Assembly: GCF_000307775.2 (NCBI RefSeq)
Contig: NZ_KK020676.1
Coordinates: 796,458 to 860,457, forward strand
Length of the DNA: 64,000 nucleotides
Source of the DNA: Stutzerimonas stutzeri KOS6
GTDB lineage: Bacteria; Pseudomonadota; Gammaproteobacteria; Pseudomonadales; Pseudomonadaceae
Reading direction: 5' to 3'
Below, piece after piece: positions 10,173 to 18,903 of the stretch (the stretch's first letter is position 1; each line of letters starts with the position of its first letter). The notes under the pieces were generated by a model. The model did no database searches and was not told where the DNA came from. It saw nothing but the letters and a program-made list of their open reading frames with translations. A program made the position numbers and the translations under genes.

Positions 10173-11405
10173 TCAATCCGCCATCAGCGGCCGGGCCAGT
10201 TCGGGCAGATCGCCGCCCAGCCCCAGCGCCTGGCGAACGAACATGGCTTTAGCCCCGGGCAGCGCCTGCACCGCTTTCAAGCCGGTGTTGCGCAACCAGC
10301 GCAGCGGCAGCGGATCGGCCTGGAACAGCCGCTCGAACCCCTCCATGGCAGCCATCATCGCCAGGTTGTACGGCATGCGCCGGCGCTCGAAACGACTCAG
10401 CACCTGTACATCGGCCAGCTGCTCGCCACGAGCCACCGCCGCCCTGATCACCTCGGCCAGCACGGCGGCATCCAGCAGACCAAGATTCACGCCCTGCCCC
10501 GCCAACGGATGAATGGTATGCGCGGCATCGCCGATCAGCGCCAGTCCGGGCTGCACGTAGCGCTTGGCGTGACGCTGGCGCAGCGGTATGCACAGCCGCG
10601 GATCGGCTTCGAGTACTTCGCCAAGGCGCTGCTCGAACGCACGGCCCAGCGCCGCACGAAACGCCGTGTCATCCAGGGCCATGAGGCGCTTGGCTTCGGT
10701 CTCGGTCACCGACCAGACGATCGAGCACCAGTTTCGATCGCCATCGCGCTCCAGCGGCAGAAACGCCAAGGGGCCGTCATCGGTGAAACGCTGCCAGGCC
10801 GTGCGCTGGTGCGGCTCGGCACAACGCACACTGGTGACGATGGCCTGGTGCAGGTAGTCCCATTCGCGGGTTTCGCAGCCAGCCAGGCGACGTACGGCTG
10901 AGTTGCCGCCATCGGCGGCCACCAGCAATGGCGCATCCAGTTCGCGCCCATCGGCCAGCTTCAGCTGCCAGCCGCCGGGAGTGCGCAGCAGCTGCTCGAC
11001 GCGGGCATCGCCGAGCAGCCTCAGGCCGCCACGGCGCTGCATCACTTCCAGCAGGGCATCCTGCACCACACGGTTTTCGACGATATGCCCGAGCACCTCG
11101 GCATGCACGCTGTCGGCAGAGAAGTGAATCTGCCCGGTACCCGACCCATCCCACACATGCATATCCGTGTAGGGGCTGACACGCCGCTCGGCCATGCCCG
11201 GCCAGGCGCCGACCCGCTGCAGGATGCGCTGGCTGGCAGCGGACAATGCGCTGACCCGCGGCTCGAAGCCCGCGCGCGGCTCGAAGCCGGCGACCTCGAG
11301 CGGGCCGGCATCGAGCACGACGATGTCCAGCCCGCATCCCTCGAGCGCGAGGGCCAGCGTACTGCCGACCATTCCAGCACCGACGATGATCAGATCCGCT
11401 TGCAT
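10173..11405 (-). CDS. ubiI: UbiI/VisC-family FAD-dependent ubiquinone hydroxylase
   Basis: Flavoprotein monooxygenase of ubiquinone biosynthesis, probably for ring C5. The 410 residues have an N-terminal FAD Rossmann motif (IIVGAGMVGSTLALALE), the DG-type motif around VAADGGNSAVRR, and the ribityl-binding block GDAAHTIHPLAGQGVNLG near residue 290. A GGAGA site 6-7 nt before the ATG at 11403-11405 supports MQADLIIVGAG as the start. An in-frame 18-bp tandem duplication (11257-11292) repeats AGFEPR just before the conserved RVSALS block. It neighbours ubiH and pepP as in other pseudomonads. The exact ring position (UbiI versus UbiF type) cannot be settled from sequence alone. Confidence 0.88.
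   Translation of the reverse strand: MQADLIIVGAGMVGSTLALALEGCGLDIVVLDAGPLEVAGFEPRAGFEPRVSALSAASQRILQRVGAWPGMAERRVSPYTDMHVWDGSGTGQIHFSADSVHAEVLGHIVENRVVQDALLEVMQRRGGLRLLGDARVEQLLRTPGGWQLKLADGRELDAPLLVAADGGNSAVRRLAGCETREWDYLHQAIVTSVRCAEPHQRTAWQRFTDDGPLAFLPLERDGDRNWCSIVWSVTETEAKRLMALDDTAFRAALGRAFEQRLGEVLEADPRLCIPLRQRHAKRYVQPGLALIGDAAHTIHPLAGQGVNLGLLDAAVLAEVIRAAVARGEQLADVQVLSRFERRRMPYNLAMMAAMEGFERLFQADPLPLRWLRNTGLKAVQALPGAKAMFVRQALGLGGDLPELARPLMAD
11257..11292. repeat. In-frame 18-bp tandem duplication inside ubiI
   Basis: Units 11257-11274 and 11275-11292 are identical except at one base. They encode AGFEPR twice, immediately before the conserved RVSALS segment of the FAD hydroxylase. The frame is kept. 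Confidence 0.85.
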
Positions 11406-11631
11406 CAATTGTCTCCTGGCTGCCGCGCACGCGGCTCGAGTCGTATGTGAAAGGCCTTTTGCATCCGCATGTCCCGCTGTCGCACAACCGGACCTGCAGT
11501 TGCGACCGGCATCCACCGCCATCGGCGGCCGACGGCTGATGGCAGGTCAGGCATGGCGGCGCAGTCCGGGCCGCCCGCCTTGCCCTGGCGATGCCGCCGC
11601 GCCCGGTTCCCACGAATCGCCGGCGACGTGG

Positions 11632-12810
11632 TCAGCCGGCGCGGGTCCCCAGCCCCATGGCCTGACGCGCAAACCAGCGCTTGGCGGCTGGCATCAGATC
11701 GAGGCCGAGCAGCCCGAGATTGCGTCCGGCGGTGACCAGCCGAGCGGAGTCACCGAACAGCCGGGTGACCTGATCGGAAAAGCCGACAGTCAGCTGCTGG
11801 TCCAGGCGCTGCCGTCGGGCGTAATCCTGCAACACGGCCAGGTCGCCCAGCGCCGCTTCGCTGCGCAGCAAGGCGACACTCAGCGCGTCCACGTCGCGCA
11901 GCGACAGGTTGTAGCCCTGGCCGGCGATCGGGTGCAGGCTGTGCGCCGCGTTGCCCAGCACAACAAGCCCGGAGCGCACCTGCTCGTCGGCCTCGATCAG
12001 CGTCAAGGGATACAGATGGCGGGCGCCGACTTGCTGCAGGCCGCCCAGGCGATAGCCGAAGGCCTCCTGCAGTTCGGCGAGAAAGACCGCTTCATGCGCC
12101 TGCGCCAGCCGTGCGGCATCGGCCTGCGAGCGCGTCCACACCAGCGCACAGCGGTTATCCTGCAGCGGCAGCAAGGCCATCGGGCCGTCTGCGGTGAAGC
12201 GCTCGAAGGCCAGGCCGCCGTGCGGCTTGCCCGGCGTGATGTTGGCGATCAGTGCGGTCTGGCCATAGGGCCGGCGCGAAACCTCGATGCCGAGCTGCTC
12301 GCGCAAGCCGGAGCGGCCGCCATCGGCGAGGACGGCCAGGTCGCAGTGCAGCGACCGGCCGTCGGAGAAGCCCAGCCGATAGCCCGCGGCACAGGGCTCC
12401 AGCCGCTCGACTTCGGCGGGACAATGGCGGATCACGACCTGGTCATCCAGTGCCTGCCACAGGCAATGGCCGATCCAGGCGTTCTCCACGACATAGCCCA
12501 GCGCTTCGACACCCTCGTCGCGGGCGTGCAACCGAGCCGCGCCGAAGCGGCCGCGTTCGGACACATGAATGCGCCGGATCGGCTCGGCACGCTCGGCGAT
12601 CCGCTGCCACAGGCCCAGGCGCTGGTAGATCAGCCGGGTGCCGTAGGACAGCGCCGTGGAGCGCGCGTCATAGCTTGGCTGGTACTCGTGGCCCGGCTCG
12701 AACGGCTCGATCAGGTGGATCTGCCAGCCGCGCTCGCGCGCGCCCTGCTGCAATGCCAGCGCCAGGCTCGCGCCGACCAGCCCGCCGCCGATGATCGCCA
12801 GGCTCTGCAT
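11632..12810 (-). CDS. ubiH: 2-octaprenyl-6-methoxyphenol hydroxylase UbiH
   Basis: FAD monooxygenase that hydroxylates the ubiquinone precursor ring at C1. The 392 residues start MQSLAIIGGGLVGASLALALQ, an FAD dinucleotide-binding motif. Later come LADGGRSGLREQLGI and the second FAD block GNAAHSLHPIAGQGYNLSLRD around residue 280. The order pepP-ubiH-ubiI on one strand is conserved in pseudomonads and E. coli. The ubiH ATG lies one base from the pepP stop, so translation is probably coupled. About 225 bp separate it from ubiI; that gap holds no convincing gene. Confidence 0.95.
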   Translation of the reverse strand: MQSLAIIGGGLVGASLALALQQGARERGWQIHLIEPFEPGHEYQPSYDARSTALSYGTRLIYQRLGLWQRIAERAEPIRRIHVSERGRFGAARLHARDEGVEALGYVVENAWIGHCLWQALDDQVVIRHCPAEVERLEPCAAGYRLGFSDGRSLHCDLAVLADGGRSGLREQLGIEVSRRPYGQTALIANITPGKPHGGLAFERFTADGPMALLPLQDNRCALVWTRSQADAARLAQAHEAVFLAELQEAFGYRLGGLQQVGARHLYPLTLIEADEQVRSGLVVLGNAAHSLHPIAGQGYNLSLRDVDALSVALLRSEAALGDLAVLQDYARRQRLDQQLTVGFSDQVTRLFGDSARLVTAGRNLGLLGLDLMPAAKRWFARQAMGLGTRAG

Positions 12811-12811
12811 G

Positions 12812-14146
12812 TCAGGCGGCCTGTTCGCGCGCAGCGGCCATCAGCGCCTCGATCTCGGCGACGCTTTTCGGCACACCACCGGTGAGGATCTCGCAGCCGC
12901 TCCGGGTAACCACCACGTCGTCCTCGATGCGCACGCCGATGCCGCGCCATTTCCTGGCCACGTCCTGGTTGTCCGCGGCGATATAGATGCCCGGCTCGAC
13001 CGTCATCGCCATCCCCGGCTCGAGCACGCGCCACTCGCCGCCGACCTTGTAATCGCCGACATCGTGCACGTCCATGCCCAGCCAGTGGCCGGCGCGGTGC
13101 ATGTAGAAGGGCTTATAGGCCTCGCAGGCGATCAGCTCGTCGACCTCGCCCTGCAGCAGGCCCAACTCGACCAGGCCGGCGGTGATCACCCGAACGGTGG
13201 CTTCGTGCGCCTCGTTCCAGTGCCTGCCCGGGGCGATGTGCTTGAAGGCCTCTTCATTGGCGGCCAGCACCAGTTCGTAGATGGCCTTCTGCTCCGGCGA
13301 GAAGCGGCCGCTGACGGGGAAGGTGCGGGTAATGTCGCTGGCGTAGCAGTCGATCTCGCAGCCTGCATCGATCAGCACCAGGTCACCATCCCTGAGCGGC
13401 GCGTCGTTTTCCCGGTAATGCAGGATGCAGGCGTTGCGTCCCGCGGCGACGATCGAGCCGTAGGCCGGCATCTTCGCCCCGCCCTTGCGGAACTCATAGT
13501 CCAGTTCGGCTTCCAGGTGGTACTCGAACAGGCCGGCGCGGCTGGCCTGCATGGCACAAATATGTGCCCGCGCGGAAATCTCCGCTGCGTGCTTCATCAC
13601 CTTCACCTCGTTGCTCGACTTGTACAGGCGCATGTCATGCAGCAGGTGATCGAGCGCGACGAACTCGCTGGGTGGCTGCGCGCCCTGGCGCGCCTTGGCG
13701 CGAATCGTCTTGATCCATTCCATCAGCCGATGATCGAAGGCCTCGTTGGTGCCGATGGCGTAGTACACCCGGTCCCGACCCTCGATCAGGCCGGGAAGAA
13801 TGTCGTCGATGTCGCCGATAGGGAAGGCATCGTCGGCACCGTAGTCGTTGACCGCACCGTCCTGCCCGGCGCGCAGGCCGTCCCACAGCTCACGCTCCGG
13901 ATCACGCTCGCGGCAGAACAGCACGTACTCGCCATGCTCGCGACCGGGTATCAGGGCGATCACCGCCTCCGGCTCGGGAAAGCCGGAGAGGTACTGGAAA
14001 TCGCTGTCCTGACGGTAGACATGCTCGACATCGCGGTTGCGGATATACATCGGCGCGGCCGGCAGAATGGCGATGCTGTTGGGTTCCATCTGCTCCATCA
14101 GCGCCTTGCGCCGACGGGCGTATTCCGATTTCGGGATGCGGGTCAT
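12812..14146 (-). CDS. pepP: Xaa-Pro aminopeptidase P
   Basis: Cytosolic dimanganese peptidase that removes an N-terminal residue before proline. The 444 residues have the aminopeptidase P N-terminal domain (about 1-135, with NSIAILPAAP and YRQDSDFQYLSGFPEPEA), then the pita-bread catalytic domain. Metal and catalytic residues can be seen in LIDAGCEIDCYASDITRTFP (Asp pair), HRAGHWLGMDVHDVG (His), MTVEPGIYI (Glu) and GIGVRIEDDVVVT (Glu). The gene lies between ygfB (upstream) and ubiH (downstream, 1 bp away) in one operon. Confidence 0.96.
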   Translation of the reverse strand: MTRIPKSEYARRRKALMEQMEPNSIAILPAAPMYIRNRDVEHVYRQDSDFQYLSGFPEPEAVIALIPGREHGEYVLFCRERDPERELWDGLRAGQDGAVNDYGADDAFPIGDIDDILPGLIEGRDRVYYAIGTNEAFDHRLMEWIKTIRAKARQGAQPPSEFVALDHLLHDMRLYKSSNEVKVMKHAAEISARAHICAMQASRAGLFEYHLEAELDYEFRKGGAKMPAYGSIVAAGRNACILHYRENDAPLRDGDLVLIDAGCEIDCYASDITRTFPVSGRFSPEQKAIYELVLAANEEAFKHIAPGRHWNEAHEATVRVITAGLVELGLLQGEVDELIACEAYKPFYMHRAGHWLGMDVHDVGDYKVGGEWRVLEPGMAMTVEPGIYIAADNQDVARKWRGIGVRIEDDVVVTRSGCEILTGGVPKSVAEIEALMAAAREQAA

Positions 14147-14162
14147 GGGCAGAACGGTTTCC

Positions 14163-14717
14163 TCAGTGCAGGGAAGGTTTCGGTGCGGCTGGTACCGGTT
14201 TGGCGCACTCAGTGAACAGTAGCAGCGGCGCCACGCGCAGATATTCCATCACTTCCATGTAATCGGTCTCGCCATCCTCGGACTCCTCCAGCGAGTCCTG
14301 GATCTGCGCGATCGCGGACAGGTCCTGCAGCACCTCCATGGCTTCGCTGCTCAACGCGCGGTCACCGGCGGTCAGGCCGAAGCCGGCAAGAAAGCCCTGG
14401 CACCACTGGCCCAGCGCCACGGCGCGTTCGCTCAACGGAGCTTCGTCGCTGGGCAGCAGCAGGACAATGGCGATGTCGTCGCCGGCGAGTTCGCCCTTGA
14501 CCATTTCCTGCAGGCCGATCAAGGCCTGACGGATGCCGTCCTGCGGGGCCTCTCCGAGCAGGTCGGAGGCATCGGTCAGCCAGGGCTCGACATCGAAGCC
14601 GGCGCCGGCGCAACTTCGGCCTAGCAACAGGCCGTGCAACTCGGCAGGGGAAACGCTTTGCGGGCTGCCTGCCAGAAGTGTGGCGAAAGCGGCATAAGGG
14701 GAATTCTGAATGGACAT
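14163..14717 (-). CDS. YgfB/UPF0149 family protein
   Basis: Conserved cytosolic protein of 184 residues, the first gene of the ygfB-pepP-ubiH-ubiI group. It carries the family blocks [16 protein letters not shown] near the N-terminus and [11 protein letters not shown] in the middle, and the all-helical acidic character of UPF0149. In P. aeruginosa a homologue (YgfB) has been linked to control of ampDh3 and beta-lactam resistance; whether that holds here is unknown. It is divergent from the TIGR02449-zapA pair across a 130-bp gap that must carry both promoters. Confidence 0.92.
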   Translation of the reverse strand: MSIQNSPYAAFATLLAGSPQSVSPAELHGLLLGRSCAGAGFDVEPWLTDASDLLGEAPQDGIRQALIGLQEMVKGELAGDDIAIVLLLPSDEAPLSERAVALGQWCQGFLAGFGLTAGDRALSSEAMEVLQDLSAIAQIQDSLEESEDGETDYMEVMEYLRVAPLLLFTECAKPVPAAPKPSLH

Positions 14718-14847
14718 TGGCGGCTAGGCGCACGATGGCGCAATGACTAGAATGAAGGCTTCGTATCCTAGCACCGGCGGCGGCGGCAAGACCATCGAAG
14801 CCCCCCGGCATCGCCTCCGTCGTCACCAGTGCCTCAACGGGAATCCC

Positions 14848-15057
14848 ATGGAAGACGCCGATCTGAAAGCGCTGACCATCAAGCTGGAACAGCTGATTCA
14901 GCGCATCGAACAGCTCAAGGCGCAAAACAATCTGCTGCTGGCCAGCGAGCGTGCCTGGCGTGAAGAGCGCGCTCATCTGATCGAAAAGAACGAAATGGCC
15001 CGGTTGAAGGTCGAAGCAATGATTTCGCGCCTGAAAGCCCTGGAGCAGGACTCATGA
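14848..15057 (+). CDS. TIGR02449 family coiled-coil protein
   Basis: A 69-residue protein (MEDADLKALTIKLEQLIQRIEQ start at 14848) that is almost entirely one amphipathic helix with leucine heptads, ending MISRLKALEQDS. It matches the small TIGR02449 family found upstream of zapA in pseudomonads and resembles ZapB-like coiled coils. Its stop overlaps the zapA start as ATGA, so the pair is translationally coupled and a cell-division role is inferred. The frame is open back to 14743, but the extension is low-complexity and covers the divergent promoter region. Confidence 0.88.
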   Translation: MEDADLKALTIKLEQLIQRIEQLKAQNNLLLASERAWREERAHLIEKNEMARLKVEAMISRLKALEQDS

Positions 15058-15368
15058 CCCAGACCAATACCGTCACCGTGCACATCATGGACAAGGAATA
15101 TTGCATTGCCTGTCCGCCAGAGGAACGCAGCAATCTGGAAGGCGCGGCCCGCTACCTGGATCGCAAGATGCGAGAGATCCGCAGCAGCGGCAAAGTCATC
15201 GGCGCGGATCGCGTGGCGGTGATGGCGGCGTTGAACATTACCCATGAGCTGCTGCACAAGCATGATCGCCTGGACGCCGAGGCCAACAGCGCTCGTGAGC
15301 ACGTGCGCATGCTGCTGGAGCGCGTCGACAGCGCGCTGGCCACCGATCCAAACCCGTCCGGCAACTGA
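15054..15368 (+). CDS. zapA: Cell division protein ZapA
   Basis: Small FtsZ-bundling protein at the division ring. The 104 residues contain the globular N-terminal part (VTVHIMDKEYCIACPPEERSNLEGAARYLD) and a long C-terminal coiled coil (NITHELLHKHDRLDAEANS onward), as in the family. It starts inside the stop codon of the TIGR02449 gene and is followed by 6S RNA, the order found in many gammaproteobacteria. Confidence 0.95.
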   Translation: MTQTNTVTVHIMDKEYCIACPPEERSNLEGAARYLDRKMREIRSSGKVIGADRVAVMAALNITHELLHKHDRLDAEANSAREHVRMLLERVDSALATDPNPSGN

Positions 15369-15497
15369 TCGGCGGTGCTGCGTGTCGGATGCCGCACTGC
15401 GGCACTGCAGAACCCGCGAAGCACTGTCCGGCCCGGGGTCGTCTGGCGCAGCGACGCGGTTCCCGATGAAACGGGGACCACGCCTGACGTATTGAGG

Positions 15498-15503
15498 TAT
15501 ACT
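15498..15503 (+). promoter_or_regulatory. -10 element of the 6S RNA promoter
   Basis: TATACT lies 7-8 bases before the inferred 5' end of 6S RNA. No convincing -35 is visible at 16-18 bp spacing, so strength or sigma preference is uncertain. Confidence 0.5.
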
Positions 15504-15510
15504 GCGCGCA

Positions 15511-15690
15511 ACTCCCTGGCATGTTCGCCAGTCGGCGATGACCCTCTCCCGATAAGCAATACCATGGAGGCTACACGTGGTGCCGGTGTGCATGTCCGCC
15601 TGACGGAAAGCCTTAAGGTACTCTGTAGTCGCCACCTTGAACTCTCGGGTTCAAGGGCCTACGCTGGCAGCGGCATGCTGGGGAGCCACT
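15511..15690 (+). ncRNA. ssrS: 6S RNA (SsrS)
   Basis: Regulatory RNA that mimics an open promoter and binds sigma-70 RNA polymerase in stationary phase. Position (between zapA and fau) and sequence support it. The 5' end CTCCCTGG and 3' end GGGAGCCAC form the closing stem. The hallmark segments CGCCAGTCGG, GGTGTGCATGTCCG, GGAAAGCCTTAAGGT and CACCTTGAA...GGGTTCAAGGG are in the expected order for Pseudomonas 6S RNA. Ends are approximate to a few bases. The fau ATG lies about five bases after it, so fau mRNA is probably made by read-through, as in E. coli. Confidence 0.92.
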
Positions 15691-15694
15691 TCCG

Positions 15695-16297
15695 ATGATC
15701 GTAGCCGAAGGCCTTTCGCGCCAGGCGCTGCGCCGCAAGCTGCGCCAGACCCGGCGCCAATTGACACCCGCCCAGCAACGTCTCGCGGCTCTGCGCCTCT
15801 ACCGGCAGCTGGCCCAGCACCCCCTGTTTCGACGTGCGCGACATATCGCCCTCTACCTGCCGAACGATGGCGAAATCGACCCACGCCCGCTGTTGCGCGC
15901 CGCTCAACGTCGCGGCAAGGGTACCTACCTTCCGGTACTCAATCCCTGGCCACGCACGCGTATGGTGTTCCAGCGCGTCGAGCCTGGCGAACGAATGCGG
16001 CGCAACCGTTTCGGCATTTTCGAACCGCTCATCCGAGCCACGCGACAACGTCGCGTCTGGGCGCTGGACCTGCTGCTCATGCCGCTGGTGGGTTTCGATG
16101 AGGACGGTGGACGCCTGGGCATGGGCGGCGGCTTCTATGATCGCAGCCTGGCGTATCGCGCCATGCGCAAAAAAAGTCACAAACCGACACTATTGGGCCT
16201 GGCGCACGAATGCCAGAGAGTGGACCGACTGCCACTGGAGAGCTGGGATGTGCCCCTTCAGGGCACGGTGACGGACCGCGGCTGGTACGGCGGCTGA
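15695..16297 (+). CDS. fau: 5-formyltetrahydrofolate cyclo-ligase
   Basis: ATP-dependent conversion of 5-formyl-THF to 5,10-methenyl-THF. The 200 residues show the basic N-terminal helix (RQALRRKLRQTRRQLTPAQQ), the ALYLPNDGEIDPRPLL substrate block, and the ATP-binding GRLGMGGGFYDRSLAY near residue 150. It follows 6S RNA directly. A 6S RNA-fau transcript is known in E. coli and is likely here. Length and motifs are normal. Confidence 0.95.
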   Translation: MIVAEGLSRQALRRKLRQTRRQLTPAQQRLAALRLYRQLAQHPLFRRARHIALYLPNDGEIDPRPLLRAAQRRGKGTYLPVLNPWPRTRMVFQRVEPGERMRRNRFGIFEPLIRATRQRRVWALDLLLMPLVGFDEDGGRLGMGGGFYDRSLAYRAMRKKSHKPTLLGLAHECQRVDRLPLESWDVPLQGTVTDRGWYGG

Positions 16298-16331
16298 GAT
16301 GATCGAAAGGCCGCGTCCCTGCGGCGCTGGG

Positions 16332-16481
16332 TCATCGTTGCTGGGCCTGCTGCACCTGGATGACCGGAGCCATGGCGGCGGCGTCGTGCTGCTCCCACAG
16401 ACTCTGCGTGTAGCCGGTGGTGACTACGCCCAGGCCGAAGATGAAGACCAAGATCCAGAGAATATCGGGCTTACGTTTCAT
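16332..16481 (-). CDS. Small single-pass membrane protein, 49 residues
   Basis: A short minus-strand frame with ATG at 16479-16481 and TGA at 16332-16334. A strong GGGGAGG site lies about 8 nt before the start. The product begins MKRKPDILW, continues with one hydrophobic helix (about residues 8-22, ILVFIFGLGVVTT) and ends in a polar QVQQAQQR tail. Positive charges before the helix suggest an N-in, single-span inner-membrane protein. Function is unknown. The good ribosome site and coherent helix support it as real, and I believe similar small proteins occur next to fau in other pseudomonads, but I cannot check that here. Confidence 0.7.
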   Translation of the reverse strand: MKRKPDILWILVFIFGLGVVTTGYTQSLWEQHDAAAMAPVIQVQQAQQR

Positions 16482-16677
16482 GTTGTTCGCCTCCCCCTAC
16501 CAGGCGAATGCTCGCGTCGAGTCAGTGTGCTTTATCGTTCTAGAGACTCGATAGGCCACGTTACAGCCGCGGCATTTTCCGTGAAGCTTCGGCACTGCGC
16601 AAATCCGTATTGCAGCCGATTGTCGGAGATTTTGCCATCATGGTCTGATCGAACCGACAAACACGGGAGCAAAATTC

Positions 16678-17127
16678 ATGCCTCATTGGCTGATGAAGTC
16701 CGAACCGGATGAATTTTCCATCCAGGACCTGCGGAAACTTGGCCGCGCACGCTGGGACGGCGTGCGCAACTATCAGGCGCGAAACTTCCTGCGCCAGATG
16801 CAGGAAGGCGACCAGTTCTTCTTTTACCACTCCAGCTGCGCCGAGCCGGGTATCGCCGGCATCGGCCGGATCGTTCGCAGTGCATATGCCGACCCTGGCG
16901 CACTGGACCCGAACGGTCCGTATCGTGATGCGAAAGCCACTGCCGAAGCGAACCCCTGGAGCGCAGTCGACGTCGAGTTCGTGGAAGCCTTCGCAAGCTC
17001 ACTGAGGCTGGCCCGACTGAAGGCGGAGCCAGCACTTGAGGATCTCGCACTGGTGAAGAAAGGCAGCCGCCTGTCGGTGATGCCGGTCAGCGACAGCGAG
17101 TGGGCGGCGATCCTCGCGATGCGCTGA
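16678..17127 (+). CDS. EVE domain-containing protein
   Basis: 149-residue single EVE domain (PUA-like fold), a family thought to recognise modified bases in nucleic acid. The typical start MPHWLMKSEPDEFSI, the WDGVRNYQARNFLR block and the GDQFFFYHSSC segment are intact, as is VDVEFVEAF. The stop is one base from the stop of the convergent FliL-like gene. The 196-bp region upstream to the small membrane gene shows no other gene. Substrate in bacteria is not established. Confidence 0.92.
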   Translation: MPHWLMKSEPDEFSIQDLRKLGRARWDGVRNYQARNFLRQMQEGDQFFFYHSSCAEPGIAGIGRIVRSAYADPGALDPNGPYRDAKATAEANPWSAVDVEFVEAFASSLRLARLKAEPALEDLALVKKGSRLSVMPVSDSEWAAILAMR

Positions 17128-17128
17128 G

Positions 17129-17533
17129 CTACTGGATGATCAGGTTGTTGAACAGCAGGTCGTCCACCAGCGGCTTGCCCTCTTCCTGCTCGAGTACGTC
17201 GCGCACCTGCTGCAACGCCTCCTGACGCAGCTGCTCCTTGGCTTCGGGACCACTCAGGGTCTCCTCGGTCTGCTGAGAGAACAACATCACCAATTGGTTA
17301 CGGATCAGCGGTTCATGGTGCTTGACCCGATCTTCCACCTCCTTGCTGGAGATGCGCAGGGCGACATCGGCCTTGTAGTACTTGAGCCGCTCGCCGGATC
17401 CGTAGTTGCCGACCATGGACGGCACCAGTGCGTAGTAGAGCGTCTGGATGGCAGCGGCATCCTCGGCCGCCTCCTCGGCCAGCACGGGCCCGGCAAGGGC
17501 GAGGCAGAAAAACATCGAAATGAGGTATCTCAC
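17129..17533 (-). CDS. FliL-family (flagellar basal-body associated) protein
   Basis: 134-residue exported protein with a short hydrophobic N-terminus (RYLISMFFCLALAGPVLA, likely a signal peptide) and a C-terminal FliL-like domain (YYALVPSMVGNYG, YYKADVALRISS, HHEPLIRNQLVMLFSQQ, VDDLLFNNLIIQ). A GTG at 17531-17533 with GGAG about 9 nt upstream fits better than the longer frame to 17605. It stands alone, away from flagellar genes, as do similar orphan FliL-like genes in other pseudomonads; a role in flagellar motility is therefore only inferred. Confidence 0.85.
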   Translation of the reverse strand: MRYLISMFFCLALAGPVLAEEAAEDAAAIQTLYYALVPSMVGNYGSGERLKYYKADVALRISSKEVEDRVKHHEPLIRNQLVMLFSQQTEETLSGPEAKEQLRQEALQQVRDVLEQEEGKPLVDDLLFNNLIIQ

Positions 17534-17746
17534 GCGGTACTGCTCCAAGGAAAATCCTGCGCCAGCATAACCAGTCGCCGCGACCCACCCAAGCCCATTG
17601 CGCAACCGCCTGCCACTTATACGCCGCCATTACAGTGGACGATGCTCATTGCCTCGCCACGCAGCGCTCCTAGACTGGCAAGTCCTGAGCAGTCGAGTCC
17701 TCCATGTCGGGCGGCAAGCGTCCGACCAGTCGAACAAGGAAAAGCG

Positions 17747-18727
17747 ATGAAAGCCGTCCTGTGCAAAAGCTTCGGTCCTCCCGAAAACCTGATTGTCGAA
17801 GACGTCCCTTCCCCCCAGATCAAGCCGAGCGAGATTCTGCTCGACGTGCATGCCGCCGGGGTGAATTTTCCCGATACGCTGATGATCGAGGGCAAGTATC
17901 AGTTCAAGCCGCCGTTCCCGTTCTCGCCCGGCGGCGAGGCAGCCGGCGTGGTCGCTGCGGTCGGCGAGAAGGTTGCCCACCTCAAGGTCGGCGATCGGGT
18001 CATGGCGCTGACCGGCTGGGGCAGCTTCGCCGAGCAGGTCGCCGTCGCCGGCAGCAATGCCCTGCCGATCCCGCCAAGCATGGACTTCGATACCGCCGCA
18101 GCCTTCAGCATGACCTACGGCACCTCCATGCACGCGCTCAAGCAGCGCGCCGATCTGCAACCGGGGGAAACCCTGCTGGTGCTCGGCGCATCCGGCGGCG
18201 TCGGCCTGGCGGCAGTGGAGATCGGCAAGGCCATGGGCGCACGGGTGATCGCTGCCGCCTCCAGCGCCGAGAAGCTGGAAGTGGCCAGGCAGGCCGGTGC
18301 CGACGAACTGATCAACTACAGCGAAGGCAGCCTGAGGGACCGCCTGAAGGAACTCACCGGCGGCCAGGGCGTGGATGTGATCTACGACCCGGTGGGCGGC
18401 AAGCTGTTCGAAGAGGCATTCCGCAGCATCGCCTGGAACGGCCGCATGCTGGTAGTGGGCTTCGCTGCCGGCGGGGAGATTCCAGCGTTGCCGGCGAATC
18501 TGCCGCTGCTCAAGGGCGCGGCACTGATCGGCGTGTTCTGGGGTGCCTTCGCCCAGCGTCAGCCGCAGGACAACGCGGCCAACTTCCGTCAGCTGTTCGC
18601 CTGGCATGCCGAGGGCAAGCTCAAGCCACTGGTGTCGCAACGTTATGCCCTGCAAGACACCGGCAAGGCCATCGCCACGCTGGGCCAGCGCAAGGCGGTC
18701 GGCAAGCTGGTGGTGCAGGTTCGCTAG
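17747..18727 (+). CDS. NADPH:quinone oxidoreductase family protein
   Basis: Medium-chain dehydrogenase/reductase, 326 residues, of the zinc-free quinone oxidoreductase branch. It has the GroES-like N-terminal domain (MKAVLCKSFGPPENLIVED, GVNFPDTLMIEGKYQ, FSPGGEAAGVV) and an NADPH Rossmann fold (LLVLGASGGVGLAAVEIGKAMGA). The cysteine ligands of zinc alcohol dehydrogenases are absent. The start at 17747 follows AAGGAAAAGCG; the open frame upstream to 17294 is antisense to the FliL-like gene. Substrate unknown. The gene matches PA5234 in family and setting. Confidence 0.9.
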   Translation: MKAVLCKSFGPPENLIVEDVPSPQIKPSEILLDVHAAGVNFPDTLMIEGKYQFKPPFPFSPGGEAAGVVAAVGEKVAHLKVGDRVMALTGWGSFAEQVAVAGSNALPIPPSMDFDTAAAFSMTYGTSMHALKQRADLQPGETLLVLGASGGVGLAAVEIGKAMGARVIAAASSAEKLEVARQAGADELINYSEGSLRDRLKELTGGQGVDVIYDPVGGKLFEEAFRSIAWNGRMLVVGFAAGGEIPALPANLPLLKGAALIGVFWGAFAQRQPQDNAANFRQLFAWHAEGKLKPLVSQRYALQDTGKAIATLGQRKAVGKLVVQVR

Positions 18728-18744
18728 CGCAAGCTGCAAGCCAG

Positions 18745-18818
18745 CGTAGGGTGGATGTCGCTTTTTACATCCACCCTGACTCAGCTCGCCGGATCGATGA
18801 AGCGTGACCCGACCTGCA
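18745..18818. repeat. Palindromic intergenic element (copy at 18.75 kb)
   Basis: After CGTAGGG comes a perfect 10-bp inverted repeat GGGTGGATGT/ACATCCACCC (18749-18758, 18767-18776) around a T-rich loop. A degenerate second half follows (GGATCGATGAAGCGTGACCC), which resembles the reverse complement of the GGATCACGCTTCACC part of other copies. It lies between the convergent quinone oxidoreductase and secB genes and may serve both as a terminator. Confidence 0.8.
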
Positions 18819-18903
18819 GCGAATCAGGGTGGCGGCTGCTATCCAGCCGTCACGCTTCTCGCGCTTTACCTGCAGCTCACTGCTTGCAACCAGCCGCCGC
18901 CTT

